Shown: positions 34,696-44,001, counted from the first letter of the stretch. The stretch: DNA of 64,000 bases from an uncultured Eubacteriales bacterium (GCA_900314355.1 OMUY01000016.1:104713-168712), one strand, 5' to 3'. Notes: generated from the sequence alone by a model not told the origin. Numbers and translations: made by a program.

Positions 34696-35898
34696 TTATT
34701 TGTTGTCAATGCAGGCGATGCCGGGAAGTTCCTTGCCCTCTAAGAATTCAAGTGACGCGCCGCCGCCGGTCGAAACGTGAGTTACCTTGTCGGCAAATCC
34801 GAGCTTCTTGATTGCTGCCGCGGAATCTCCGCCGCCGATGATTGAAACCGCGCCATTCTCAGTAGCGTTGGCGACAGCTGTAGCAACAGCTATTGTTCCG
34901 GCCGCGAAATTATCCCATTCTGAAACGCCCATAGGTCCGTTCCAGACTATAGTTCCCGCGCCTTCTATTGATTTTGAATAAAGTTCCTGAGTCGTGTTGC
35001 CGATGTCAAGACCCATCCAGCCGTCGGGAATGGAATCGGAGTAAATTCTCATGTATGTTGTGTCGGGCTTATATTCTCTGCCTATGACGTTATCTACAGG
35101 GAGAAGGAAGTTTACTTTCTTCTCTTTTGCTTTTTCAAGAAGGTTTTTGGCGAGGTCAAGCTTGTCATACTCGCATATTGATGTGCCTACATTGTTGCCG
35201 AGAGCCGCGAAGAACGTGTAAGCCATTCCTCCGCCGATGATTAATGTGTCGCATTTGTCAATAAGATTTTCTATAACGCCTATCTTATCCGAAACTTTCG
35301 CGCCGCCGAGTATAGCGACGAAAGGTCTCTTGGGATCTTCGAGAGCGTTGCCCATGGTTTCAACTTCCTTCTGCATAAGGAAGCCGATCGCTGACTCCGA
35401 TACGTAATCCGCTACGCCCGCCGTAGATGAGTTCGCTCTGTGAGCCGTGCCGAACGCGTCGTTTACATAGATGTCGCAGAGAGACGCGAATTTCTTTGAA
35501 AGTTCGGGGTCGTTCTTTGTCTCGCCGGGCTCGAATCTTGTATTTTCAAGAAGCATAGCCTCTCCGTCCTTGAGTTCGGACGCGAGCTTGTGAGCGTCGT
35601 CGCCAACTACGTCTTTGGAAAGTTTTACATCCTGACCAAGATACTCTGAAAGTCTCTCCGCCACGGGCTTCATTGAAAACGCGGGGTCAAACACGCCCTT
35701 CGGTCTTCCGAGATGCGAGCAGAGTATAACCTTTGCTCCGTGTTCAAGCAGATATTTTATCGTGGGCAGAGCCGCGACAATTCTCTTGTCGTCAACGATT
35801 TTTTCGCCGTCCATTTTGACGTTGAAATCGCAGCGTACAAGCACTTTTTTCCCTTTTACGGAGAGATCTTCGACTGTCTTTTTTTTAAGTGAACTCAT
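34696..35898 (-). CDS. pgk: Phosphoglycerate kinase
   Basis: The protein has 400 residues. [19 protein letters not shown] and [11 protein letters not shown] form the 3-phosphoglycerate-binding side, [12 protein letters not shown] and GGGDSAAA the nucleotide side. It makes ATP in lower glycolysis. It is the first gene of pgk-tpiA-gpmI. GAPDH, the usual upstream partner, is not adjacent. AAAGGAG precedes the ATG. Confidence 0.98.
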   Translation of the reverse strand: MSSLKKKTVEDLSVKGKKVLVRCDFNVKMDGEKIVDDKRIVAALPTIKYLLEHGAKVILCSHLGRPKGVFDPAFSMKPVAERLSEYLGQDVKLSKDVVGDDAHKLASELKDGEAMLLENTRFEPGETKNDPELSKKFASLCDIYVNDAFGTAHRANSSTAGVADYVSESAIGFLMQKEVETMGNALEDPKRPFVAILGGAKVSDKIGVIENLIDKCDTLIIGGGMAYTFFAALGNNVGTSICEYDKLDLAKNLLEKAKEKKVNFLLPVDNVIGREYKPDTTYMRIYSDSIPDGWMGLDIGNTTQELYSKSIEGAGTIVWNGPMGVSEWDNFAAGTIAVATAVANATENGAVSIIGGGDSAAAIKKLGFADKVTHVSTGGGASLEFLEGKELPGIACIDNK

Positions 35899-35966
35899 TA
35901 ACTTTTTTCTCCTTTAAATAAAGTACCTATTTTTGTTTATCTTTAGTCTAAAATAACCACTGTAAA

Positions 35967-35995
35967 AGTATATACCAGCGGGGGTAATTTATCAA
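35967..35995 (-). promoter_or_regulatory. Promoter of pgk-tpiA-gpmI
   Basis: Minus-strand TTGATA (35995-35990) and TATACT (35972-35967) with a 17-base spacer, about 70 bases ahead of pgk. Confidence 0.65.
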
Positions 35996-36176
35996 TAGTA
36001 ATTTTGTATGAAAAGAAGCGTCGGGAATTAAAAAAATTCGCATAAAAACAGCTAAAATAAAGACTTGCTGCAAAAAGTTCCAAACGCCTGCGTTTCAGAA
36101 TCACGGTTGAGCTTTTATATGAACAATGATATAATTTTACCCTTATGTTTTCTTAAAAAAACCTCATTTTTACATG

Positions 36177-36208
36177 AAAAACGCCGCGTCCCCGAAAGCG
36201 GAACGCGG
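36177..36208 (-). terminator. Terminator of the amino-sugar/GH4 run
   Basis: On the minus strand CCGCGTTCC pairs with GGGGACGCGG (36208-36184) around a short loop, followed by CGTTTTT (36183-36177). Confidence 0.8.
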
Positions 36209-36222
36209 ACTTTTATCGCAAA

Positions 36223-37533
36223 TTATTTTTTTCTGTTTAAAACTTTCTCTCCGCGCCAGAACTGAGGAAGATATTCCATGTTTGCCTGTTTCATCTCGTA
36301 GTAGCAGGCCTTCGTTCTCGCGTAATCGCCGAGAAGAGGATGAATTAAAAGAGCGTTCATAGCCGCGTCGTCCGAGCCTGTCATTGCGGCTTCGACAGTC
36401 AGTTTTTCGTATTCCTTTACGACTTTCATAAGACCTACCATATGTCTTGTCCATGTCGGTCTTATCGCGCACGGTTTAGCTCCGTCGGCGCCTATAGTCG
36501 CGGCAATCTCTACTACGTCGTCGTCATCCATAAACGGCAGCGCGCCTTGGTTGTTGATATTGACTATGTGTTTTTCCTGCTTGTCGTTTGCTATCGCGTC
36601 TATAAGCGAGCAGGCTACAAGAGAATATTTGTGACCGCCTCTTTTATCGAGTATCGCGGGCTTTGTGACTACCGTAGGATCCTGATAGAGTTTTAAAAGC
36701 TCCTCCTCTATTTCCATACAGACTCTCGCTCTGCATTCCGGTTCCTCTTTGAGGTGCTTTAATTTCGCATCTCTGTCATAGTAATACTGAAGGTAGCTTG
36801 AAGGAATGCCGCCTACCGCTTTTAAGCAGTCGACATCAAATCCGTCGTCGTGAATGTTTGCCATAACGGCGGGAGCGTATCCCTCGTTGAACAAATCGTA
36901 CAGCTTCTCGTTTCCGTCTTTGTCAAGAACGGAAGTTATCCATGAAAGGTGGTTAAGTCCGAGATAAGTGATGTCGCAGTCGTCGCCCACGGCTTCTTTT
37001 ACGGAGTCAACCATATCTATGGGAACGTTGCAGAGCCCTATGCACTTGACGTTTGTGTTGTTTAAAACGTAATCCGTTATAATTCCCGACGGATTGGTGA
37101 AGTTTATCAGCCACGCGTTGGGACAGATAGCCTCTATTCTCTCTGTGATGTGCGCTATCTGCGGAATAGTTCTGAGCGCCTTGAAAAATCCTCCTATTCC
37201 TGTGGTTTCCTGACCTATGTATCCGTATTTTACGGGGATAGTCTCGTCGAGGTATCTGCAGTGAAGTTTGCCGACTCTTATCTGAGTTACGACGAAATCT
37301 GCTCCCTGAAGAGAATAGTCGAGGTCGTCTGTCATTTCAAGAACGCAGTCCGAACCGACGTGATCAAGCATTCTCTGTACCATAGAACCTACAATCGTTC
37401 TTTTTCTTTCGTCGATATCCATAAGGACGAGCCTTTTAAGCTTGAGTGAATCTTTTCTCTTCAAAAATCCGTCTACGAGCTCGGGACAATAAGTCGAGCC
37501 GGAACCGATTACAGTTACATTAATTTCTTTCAT
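36223..37533 (-). CDS. Glycoside hydrolase family 4 (6-phospho-beta-glucosidase-like)
   Basis: The protein has 436 residues. The N-terminal NAD-binding fold has VIGSGSTYCPELV. Mn2+ and catalytic segments are INFTNPSG, GLCNVPIDMV (metal Cys) and GLNHLSW (metal His). GH4 enzymes hydrolyse phosphorylated glycosides by an NAD-dependent oxidation-elimination mechanism. Exact sugar (6-phospho-glucoside or amino-sugar) is not decided. It is last in a run with a GlcNAc-kinase-like gene and a GH109-like gene, so it may act on amino-sugar glycosides. GGGAGG precedes the ATG. Confidence 0.88.
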   Translation of the reverse strand: MKEINVTVIGSGSTYCPELVDGFLKRKDSLKLKRLVLMDIDERKRTIVGSMVQRMLDHVGSDCVLEMTDDLDYSLQGADFVVTQIRVGKLHCRYLDETIPVKYGYIGQETTGIGGFFKALRTIPQIAHITERIEAICPNAWLINFTNPSGIITDYVLNNTNVKCIGLCNVPIDMVDSVKEAVGDDCDITYLGLNHLSWITSVLDKDGNEKLYDLFNEGYAPAVMANIHDDGFDVDCLKAVGGIPSSYLQYYYDRDAKLKHLKEEPECRARVCMEIEEELLKLYQDPTVVTKPAILDKRGGHKYSLVACSLIDAIANDKQEKHIVNINNQGALPFMDDDDVVEIAATIGADGAKPCAIRPTWTRHMVGLMKVVKEYEKLTVEAAMTGSDDAAMNALLIHPLLGDYARTKACYYEMKQANMEYLPQFWRGEKVLNRKK

Positions 37534-37560
37534 ATATAAATATCCTCCCGAATTAAAATT

Positions 37561-38505
37561 TTATGCGCCTTTTGATTCAAGCAGCCAGTTAATACAGCCG
37601 GTGACAGGCTGCTTGTCAAGCTTTATAAAATCAAATCTTCTCTGAGTTTTGTCCTCGGAATTTCTGAGAAGTTCTTTAATAAAGGAATCATTTTTTGTTT
37701 TGGTAAGCATTGAACCGGAAAGAACGACGTGAATTTTTCCCGGCTCGAATTTCATCTTTCTTACGTGAGCGGCAATGAGATCGGAGCATCTGTCAGCCAT
37801 ATAGCTTTGAATATCATCGGCTTCTCCGTCTCCTGCTTCCACGGCCTCGAAAAGAGTGTCTGTAAGATAAATTCTGTACTTGTTTAAATCGGGGGAGTCG
37901 AATACCGTTACAGCTTTGCCTATATCCTCCGCCGTCTTTGAAATTCCGGCTTTTTTGCAGAATATATCTGACATTATCGTCTTGTGGCATCCGAGAACTA
38001 TATCTCTGTAAATCGCCGCGAATACACGTTCGCTTATCCATTCGCCGTTGCCGCAGTCCCCGGAAAGTTCTCCGAAACCGCCCAACTGGAGCATTTCGCC
38101 CCTCGAGTCTATCGAGTTGCAGCAAGTGCCCGTTCCGAGATTAAGCCCGATGCCTACGCCGTCTGGAGCGCCCGCCTTAATTACAATATATCCGTCGTTG
38201 CATACGTCGAAGCGTTCGACTCCTTTTTCTTTGAGCTTCGCGAACATTTCGTCATGCTGAAATTTATGGTCTATGCCGGCGAGACCCATAAGCGTGCCTG
38301 TTATCATAGACGGTTTTAAAGTGTTCTTTCTTATAAGCGATGAAAAACCGTTCCATATGATTTCTGCGGCCTCGGAAAAACCTCCGCTCAGGTTTTCATG
38401 GTTTGAACCTCTCGTCTCACATGAGTCGATGATGTTTTTGTTTTCATCAAAGAGAGCGTAAAAGGTCTTTGTACCTCCTCCGTCCACTCCAATGTAGTAA
38501 TTCAT
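37561..38505 (-). CDS. N-acetylglucosamine-kinase-like protein (BadF/BadG/BcrA/BcrD ATPase fold)
   Basis: The protein has 314 residues. The ASKHA fold shows phosphate-1 YIGVDGGGTKT, a GLNLGTGT loop and VVLSGSML as adenosine motif. The family includes GlcNAc and glucosamine kinases. It follows the oxidoreductase gene and precedes GH4, so it probably phosphorylates a liberated amino sugar. Specificity is inference. Confidence 0.78.
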   Translation of the reverse strand: MNYYIGVDGGGTKTFYALFDENKNIIDSCETRGSNHENLSGGFSEAAEIIWNGFSSLIRKNTLKPSMITGTLMGLAGIDHKFQHDEMFAKLKEKGVERFDVCNDGYIVIKAGAPDGVGIGLNLGTGTCCNSIDSRGEMLQLGGFGELSGDCGNGEWISERVFAAIYRDIVLGCHKTIMSDIFCKKAGISKTAEDIGKAVTVFDSPDLNKYRIYLTDTLFEAVEAGDGEADDIQSYMADRCSDLIAAHVRKMKFEPGKIHVVLSGSMLTKTKNDSFIKELLRNSEDKTQRRFDFIKLDKQPVTGCINWLLESKGA

Positions 38506-38549
38506 ATTTATATTTCTTCCTTCACAAAAATAATTTCCTGATTTATATA

Positions 38550-39776
38550 TTAAAACAGATCCTCGCAGACTTCTCTGAGGCAGTATTTAGATCTTCTGTA
38601 AGGCTTTGGCGAAATCCACGAACCGTCCGTGAAATCCGGGAAAGGAACAGGCGCCGAGCCCATTGCGGCGGATTGTTCCGAAAGGTAAGTTACAGCCATT
38701 AAAGTAGCGGTGTCGTAAATGTCGATAGGAGCGTCGCCGGTTCTCACGGCGTCCGCGAACGCTTCAAGAATCAAAACGTCCATTCCTCCGTGACCTATTT
38801 TCGCGTTCTCTGTTTCGTCAAGTTTCCAGAGAGGATGAGCGTATTTTTCGTAATAGCTTTCATCGAAATCGAGCCATCCGTCGTCGCCGTCAAGATGAAT
38901 CCAGCCTTTGTGATCGTCATGACTTTCCTCGAAAATGCCGTTTGTTCCCTCTACCGTGTAGGCTCTTGAATAAGGTCTCGGCGTGGAACAGTCGTGGTTT
39001 AAAAGTATAGTTTCGCCTCGGGCGCATTTAATCATTGTGGTTGTGACGTCGCCGCAGCCGAATCTGTACTTATAAAGGTCGTAGTCCTCGCCTTTGTTTT
39101 TTCTTATCCACTCGTTGAGACCGGCGGATTTGGACGACATTGACGTAAGGTACAAAAATCTGTTGCCCCTGTTTATGTCAATAAGCTCCATAAGAGGACC
39201 CAGCTCATGAGTAGGGTAAAGTTCGCCGTCTCTCAATTTGAAATTGGCAAGTCTGCCGTGATGATTTTCCCTGCCGAGGACTATCTCGTCTCTGAGATCG
39301 TGTCTGTATCCTCCCTCAAGGTGAGTTATTTCGCCGAAAAGACCTTTTTTCACCATGTTGAAAACCGCCATTTCTTTTCTGTCGTAACAGCAGTTTTCCA
39401 TCATCATTGTAAATTTGCCTGTTTTTTTCGACGTTCTGATGAGTTCGCGCACCTCGTATTCGCTCGCCGCGCCTCCAACTTCAATTCCGGCGTGAAGACC
39501 CGAATTCATGCAGTCTATCGCTATTTTTGAGTGAGTAATCCAAGTTGTTGCGATGTATACGGCGTCAAGATCCTCTTTTTCTATCATCTCGCGGTAATCA
39601 GAGTAGATGTTCATGTGTTTGCCGTTTTTTTCAAGTTCGGCTTTGGCGTTTTCGAGTCTCGGCTCGTAGTTGTCGCAGCAAGCAGGCACATAAACGCCGG
39701 CAATATCTGTCAACGCGAACATCATGCTCAAACCTCTGCCTCCGAGACCTATCACGCCTATTCTGACTTCATCCAT
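38550..39776 (-). CDS. Gfo/Idh/MocA-family protein, GH109-like (NAD-dependent glycosidase or oxidoreductase)
   Basis: The protein has 408 residues. The Rossmann motif is IGVIGLGGRGLSM. The middle contains HHGRLANFKLRDGELYPTHE, closely resembling GH109 alpha-N-acetylgalactosaminidase. Such enzymes use bound NAD to cleave a glycoside. I chose ATG 39776: GGAG lies nine bases upstream and the Rossmann strand then starts at residue 4; the longer frame starts nine codons earlier. A simple sugar dehydrogenase is the alternative. Confidence 0.75.
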   Translation of the reverse strand: MDEVRIGVIGLGGRGLSMMFALTDIAGVYVPACCDNYEPRLENAKAELEKNGKHMNIYSDYREMIEKEDLDAVYIATTWITHSKIAIDCMNSGLHAGIEVGGAASEYEVRELIRTSKKTGKFTMMMENCCYDRKEMAVFNMVKKGLFGEITHLEGGYRHDLRDEIVLGRENHHGRLANFKLRDGELYPTHELGPLMELIDINRGNRFLYLTSMSSKSAGLNEWIRKNKGEDYDLYKYRFGCGDVTTTMIKCARGETILLNHDCSTPRPYSRAYTVEGTNGIFEESHDDHKGWIHLDGDDGWLDFDESYYEKYAHPLWKLDETENAKIGHGGMDVLILEAFADAVRTGDAPIDIYDTATLMAVTYLSEQSAAMGSAPVPFPDFTDGSWISPKPYRRSKYCLREVCEDLF

Positions 39777-39871
39777 TAATCTATTCTCCGAGTGAATGTT
39801 CAAATAATTAATATAACATAATTATAATAATAATATGTAAATCGTTTTTAAACTTTTCGGCAAAAAAGTCA

Positions 39872-40702
39872 TTATTTGTTTATTTTTTTGAGAGTCTCAA
39901 TAGACTGCTCTGCTGCGTGAAGAGACGTATTGCCCCTGTCAGGCTCGTCCTGCTCGACTATATACCATTCAGCTCCGGCTTTTACGCAGGCGGGCAGTAT
40001 TTTCTCCCAGTCCTGAACGCCGTATCCTATCGGCTTGAACTGAAAATCTCCGCCGTTGTCCGTCTTTTCGTTTTCGTTTTTCGTTCCGATGAGGTTGTAA
40101 AGCTTTTTCGGCTTTTCTTTGCCTTTCATTTCAAAGTCCTTGATGTGGACGACAGGAGCTCTTCCTGAATATTTCATCACATATTCCGCCGGGTTTTCTC
40201 CGCCGACGTTTACCCAGCACAGGTCAAGCTCAGTTTCGAGCAGCTCGGCGTCTATCACGCGGTACATGTAGTCGAGACCTACTTCTCCGTTAATTTTCTT
40301 GAATTCAAAATCATGGTTGTGATATAGAAGAGTAATCCTTTTTTCATTGCACATTTTTCCGAATTTCTTTATAAACTCTTCTGTCTCCGGCCATTTTTCG
40401 GCGTCGTATCTTCTGTCCTCCGGGAGGTACGGAATAGCTATGTAGCGGCACCCTATGGTCTGATAATCTCTTATTACTTTTTCGGGGTCCGCCATCATCT
40501 CATCAAGAGAAACATGGCATGATATCGGGACAATTCCGATTTCCCTGCACATATCTCTGACCGATTCGGGGCTGTTGCCGTAAAGTCCGGCGAACTCAAC
40601 GCCCTCGTATCCCATGTCGTAAATTTTTTGAAGAGTTCCTCTGAAATCTTTCTGAGCTTCGTCTCTTACCGAATAAAACTGAATTCCAACAGGCAGTTTC
40701 AT
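39872..40702 (-). CDS. Sugar phosphate isomerase/epimerase-like TIM-barrel protein
   Basis: The protein has 276 residues. The family is recognised by IQFYSVRDEA, YEGVEFAGLYG, YHNHDFEF, ELDLCWVNVGG and VVHIKDFEMKG, metal-binding strand ends of a xylose-isomerase-like barrel. It is separated by only three bases from the antiporter gene before it, and is followed by the GH109-like gene. Hence it is likely part of the amino-sugar or polyol route. GGAG precedes the ATG. Confidence 0.8.
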   Translation of the reverse strand: MKLPVGIQFYSVRDEAQKDFRGTLQKIYDMGYEGVEFAGLYGNSPESVRDMCREIGIVPISCHVSLDEMMADPEKVIRDYQTIGCRYIAIPYLPEDRRYDAEKWPETEEFIKKFGKMCNEKRITLLYHNHDFEFKKINGEVGLDYMYRVIDAELLETELDLCWVNVGGENPAEYVMKYSGRAPVVHIKDFEMKGKEKPKKLYNLIGTKNENEKTDNGGDFQFKPIGYGVQDWEKILPACVKAGAEWYIVEQDEPDRGNTSLHAAEQSIETLKKINK

Positions 40703-40705
40703 AAT

Positions 40706-41902
40706 TTAAGCAGTCTCCTTTTTCTTTTTTCTTTCAGGCTCTGTAATCTCGCCGGCCTTTTTCAGGGCGAACTTGGTCAGTATCGGTCCCGTCAGCTCAT
40801 AAACCAACATGGCGCAGAGTATTACAGCCCGTATTTCATCGCCGTATTTCGGCAGAATATTTACAATCAGCTGGCTCATTCCTATTGCCACGCCTTCCTG
40901 CGGCAATAAAGTAAATCCCAAATATTTTATGACGTTTTTGTCTGCTTTTGTTACAGCGGCTCCGAGAGTCGCTCCGCAGTATTTTCCGACCGCTCTCGCT
41001 ATAACGTAAATTACGCCGATAAGTCCCACTGTCGGCAGTATCTTGAAATTGAGCGACGCGCCCGACAGAACGAAGAAAACAATATATACGGGAGGCGTCC
41101 ATCTGTCGCAGACGTCGAGCATTTTATCAGCTTCCTTCGAGAAGTTTACCATTATTGCGCTTTCCATCATGCAGACGAGAAGCTGCGAAAGATTTAGCTT
41201 GTCGGCAAGCGCGGTGCAGAAAAACAGCGAGGCTATAATAACGGATATTCTGTTGGCTCTCGATTTGAAAAGTTTTGAACAGAAAGCTACGACAAAGCCC
41301 ATAGCGGCGCCTATCAAAAGCGAAAGTCCAATTTGTTTAAGAGGCTTTAACAGCATAGACGCCACAGATAAATCCGTGCCGTTTACCATCTCCGCGGAAA
41401 TTGACGACAGAACCGAGAATAGAATAAGACATACGGCGTCATCCATCGCGACGACAGGAAGAAGCATCTGGGTGACCGGTCCTTTGGCCTTGTACTGTTT
41501 CGCTACGAGAAGAGTAGTGGCGGGTGCCGTCGCGGCGGCAATAGCGCCCAACGAAAGCGACTCAGGAACCGGAAATCCGAAGATAAGACAAAATGCAATT
41601 ACAAAAGCGCTTCCTCCGCATGCTTCGAGAACAGTTATTAATATTGACTTTGAACCTATTATTTTCAGGTTTGACATCTCAAACGACGAGCCTATGGAAA
41701 ACGCTATAAAAGCCAGCGCGACGTCTGAAATTATCGAAAGCGAACTTACTTCTTTCGCCGGAAGAAGATTAAAAACGTAGGGGCCGAAAAGAACTCCTGC
41801 TACAACGTAACCTGTTACGTTGGGAAGATGAACAAGCTTTACGAGACGGTTGAATACAAGTCCTACCGCCATCGCCAGACTCAGATAAAAAATTTCTTTC
41901 AT
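40706..41902 (-). CDS. Cation/proton antiporter (CPA2-type Na+/H+ exchanger domain)
   Basis: The protein has 398 residues with about twelve hydrophobic segments. The family is seen from VKLVHLPNVTGYVVAGVLFGPYVF near the start and LLPVVAMDDAVCLILFSV, which holds the conserved acidic pair of the ion site. No RCK/TrkA-N domain follows, unlike Kef proteins. A PII-like gene directly upstream may supply regulation instead. Confidence 0.83.
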   Translation of the reverse strand: MKEIFYLSLAMAVGLVFNRLVKLVHLPNVTGYVVAGVLFGPYVFNLLPAKEVSSLSIISDVALAFIAFSIGSSFEMSNLKIIGSKSILITVLEACGGSAFVIAFCLIFGFPVPESLSLGAIAAATAPATTLLVAKQYKAKGPVTQMLLPVVAMDDAVCLILFSVLSSISAEMVNGTDLSVASMLLKPLKQIGLSLLIGAAMGFVVAFCSKLFKSRANRISVIIASLFFCTALADKLNLSQLLVCMMESAIMVNFSKEADKMLDVCDRWTPPVYIVFFVLSGASLNFKILPTVGLIGVIYVIARAVGKYCGATLGAAVTKADKNVIKYLGFTLLPQEGVAIGMSQLIVNILPKYGDEIRAVILCAMLVYELTGPILTKFALKKAGEITEPERKKKKETA

Positions 41903-41948
41903 TTTATTTCCCCGATTAAAACGAGCTATCCTAATTATTTATTGTGCG

Positions 41949-42290
41949 TTATTCATGAAGACCCGCCCAGTCAGATATCGGCAGAGTGAATAATATTCCG
42001 GTATTAGGCTTGTCGAGACCGCCTACCACTTTGTCTACTATTTTTTTCGCCTTTTCAACGTCCCCGTCTTTTAATACAAGGAACAACATTTTGGAATCTT
42101 TAGTCCCTCTGTTCATTATATATCTCAGCGAGCCGAAAATCGGTGGCGGTTCGACGTCGGAATCGTCCAATATTTTGAGTGAACCCTGGCAGTCTATCAC
42201 CGTTGGATCTCCAAGGTTTTCATTCATAAGATTTGAGACAATTTGCGGCATTTTTTCTGTTTTCGTCAAAATAACTATCATCAGCTGCAT
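41949..42290 (-). CDS. PII-superfamily-like small regulator
   Basis: The protein has 113 residues. MQLMIVILTKTEKMPQIVSNL and SKMLFLVLKDGDVEKAKKIVDKVVG give the double beta-alpha-beta pattern of PII/CutA-like trimers. The classical T-loop uridylylation signature is not visible, so it is a PII-like rather than GlnB/GlnK protein. It is first in the run and 46 bases ahead of the antiporter. PII-like proteins next to transporters often gate them (SbtB-SbtA is a known case); here that is inference. AGGAGG precedes the ATG. Confidence 0.7.
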   Translation of the reverse strand: MQLMIVILTKTEKMPQIVSNLMNENLGDPTVIDCQGSLKILDDSDVEPPPIFGSLRYIMNRGTKDSKMLFLVLKDGDVEKAKKIVDKVVGGLDKPNTGILFTLPISDWAGLHE

Positions 42291-42306
42291 AATATCAACC
42301 TCCTGT

Positions 42307-42324
42307 TATGCGCTAAGTCGCATA
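42307..42324 (-). promoter_or_regulatory. Palindrome in the leader of the PII-like gene
   Basis: TATGCG-CTAAGT-CGCATA is a perfect 6-bp inverted repeat starting just downstream of the -10 box. It could be an operator for an unknown repressor. Confidence 0.4.
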
Positions 42325-42327
42325 GAT

Positions 42328-42356
42328 ATTATACTATCTTAAATACTTATATTCAA
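42328..42356 (-). promoter_or_regulatory. Promoter of the PII-like/antiporter run
   Basis: Minus-strand TTGAAT (42356-42351) and TATAAT (42333-42328) with a 17-base spacer. Confidence 0.7.
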
Positions 42357-42632
42357 GGATATTTTTAGTTTCGGTTTACTTTATAACATTATATCGTAAA
42401 AATTTTTTTTCGTCTGAATAAAAATATAACATAATAAAACGAATTCGTATTAATTTCGATTTATTTATTTGAAAATTTTCGGTTCAGACAGAAAAACGAT
42501 AAGCAAAAACGAGAGTGATGATTTTTTATTCTCCGTGAAATTTCTTTGAGAAAGACGCCGAAAAATATCGTTTTGGTTTTTTCGAGAATTTTCGTAAGAC
42601 TCTAAAAAAATAAAAAGCAAAACTTAAAACGC

Positions 42633-42663
42633 AAAAAAAACGAGCCGCCGAAAAGCAGCCCGT
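42633..42663 (-). terminator. Terminator of the secreted beta-rich protein gene
   Basis: On the minus strand ACGGGCTGC pairs with GCGGCTCGT (42663-42640, two wobble pairs) and eight T follow (42640-42633). Confidence 0.8.
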
Positions 42664-42690
42664 CGATTATTAGTATTTTTAAAAATCAAA

Positions 42691-44001
42691 TTATTTGGAG
42701 AAGATATTTTTCATCTCCGAGAAGCTGCCGAAAATATCTTCGAAAACTTCTTTGATTATCTGGAAAATCTGTTTGATAAGACTGAGTACGTTGTTTATAG
42801 TTCCCTGAGTTTTGTTTGAAATTACGCCGAGAACCATGATTGTACCGTTCTGCTGAATTCCGCCCGTCGGTGACATCTCGTATAGGTCTGTAGAATAAGT
42901 TCCTGAATCAAGCTCGTCGTCCGAAGCCGGCTGCTTAGTGGATTTGACAAGTATAGGTCCTGTGATGGTGTAATATCCGTCTGCGCCCTTTGTAAGTTTG
43001 TATGTTCCGAAATAAACGGATACATCCGACTTGTCGTAATCCTTTGAGAGAACTACTCTGAATGAAAGCGTTGAACCGTAGTTTACTGTTACGTCGTGAA
43101 GACCTTTGCCCTCATATCCGAAAGCCTCGGTGTAATAAGAATCAGTGTAGGGAAGAGTGATTGTGAACTGTCTTACGCAGTTTGAATATCTCTTTGACGC
43201 GTCGGGAACGGTGATGAACGCGGCTGATGTAAGTTCAAACGCCCAAATACCTGTGCAGTCGTCAATGGCTCTTGAAGAATCGGATGTTTCAAGCGATTTT
43301 ACAACGATGTTGCCGTTTGTCGAAAGAGGCATTCTGCCTGTGTCAATGAACGGAGCCTCGGAGCCGCCCTCTTCCGCTCTGATTGTGACATAAAGCTTGG
43401 CGTCGTAAGGAACGGATACCGTCGCGCCTGACGAACCTGTAGATGTGTATTTTGAATAGTCGAGGTAAGCCGCGTCAGAATCAAACTTGGATGAGTCTGA
43501 AGAAAGAAGATAAGCGGGCTTGTATGTAACAGTGTGCGAAGAATGATCGTATGTTCCGTCGCTGCTTGAATACGAAACTTTGTACTCGCCGGGAACATAA
43601 ACCTTGTTTACGAACGTGGCGTTGTTGCCTACATAAATCGCTTGGTCGTTCGCGCCGTCGGTCAATATTGTGCCGTAGTTTGTTACGCTGCCGCCGTTTT
43701 GAATCTGAAGAGTGCCGCTGTCCTTTATTGAGACCTTTGCGGAGCTAACCGAATTGCTCGTCATTGCTGTGCCTACCTTGAGTGAAGCGCCGCTCGGAAC
43801 GACAATAGAACCGCCGTCCGCTATAGTCACCGTTACGCCCTCGGGTACGGTCGCCGTGCCGCTTACATATACTACCTGATCAATAGTCATATCGGACAGG
43901 TTGCCGGAAAGCGTATCCGCGGCGCTTGATACCGCCGATAAGCCTGCGAAGCAAGACACAGAAAGCAAAACGGCAAGAAATACGGATAAAGTCTTTTTCA
44001 T
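42691..44001 (-). CDS. Secreted beta-helix-like protein with Phe-rich C-terminal helix, unknown function
   Basis: The protein has 436 residues. A signal peptide covers about 1-28 (SAVSSAADT). Residues 35-135 form short repeats such as GTATVPEGVTVTIADGGS and SVKISIKDSGTL-like strands, resembling a right-handed beta-helix cap. The rest is beta-rich and not recognised. The C-terminus is an Ile/Phe-rich amphipathic stretch (LSLIKQIFQIIKEVFEDIF). GAGGAGG precedes the ATG. It is monocistronic with its own promoter and terminator. Confidence 0.72.
   Translation of the reverse strand: MKKTLSVFLAVLLSVSCFAGLSAVSSAADTLSGNLSDMTIDQVVYVSGTATVPEGVTVTIADGGSIVVPSGASLKVGTAMTSNSVSSAKVSIKDSGTLQIQNGGSVTNYGTILTDGANDQAIYVGNNATFVNKVYVPGEYKVSYSSSDGTYDHSSHTVTYKPAYLLSSDSSKFDSDAAYLDYSKYTSTGSSGATVSVPYDAKLYVTIRAEEGGSEAPFIDTGRMPLSTNGNIVVKSLETSDSSRAIDDCTGIWAFELTSAAFITVPDASKRYSNCVRQFTITLPYTDSYYTEAFGYEGKGLHDVTVNYGSTLSFRVVLSKDYDKSDVSVYFGTYKLTKGADGYYTITGPILVKSTKQPASDDELDSGTYSTDLYEMSPTGGIQQNGTIMVLGVISNKTQGTINNVLSLIKQIFQIIKEVFEDIFGSFSEMKNIFSK

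Larger units (their letters stand above)
35899..36222. other. Intergenic region between pgk and the GH4 gene
   Basis: It contains the pgk promoter (35967-35995) and the terminator of the GH4 gene (36177-36208). No further gene or RNA recognised. Confidence 0.65.
42291..42690. other. Intergenic region upstream of the PII-like gene
   Basis: It has a promoter (42328-42356) and palindrome (42307-42324) for the PII-like gene, and the terminator of the next minus-strand gene (42633-42663). The middle (42370-42630) is AT-rich with nothing recognised. Confidence 0.65.

Noticed and set aside
41043-41780. 245-codon plus-strand frame opposite the antiporter gene
   Set aside because: It is antisense to a clear membrane transporter and its translation has no family-like motifs.
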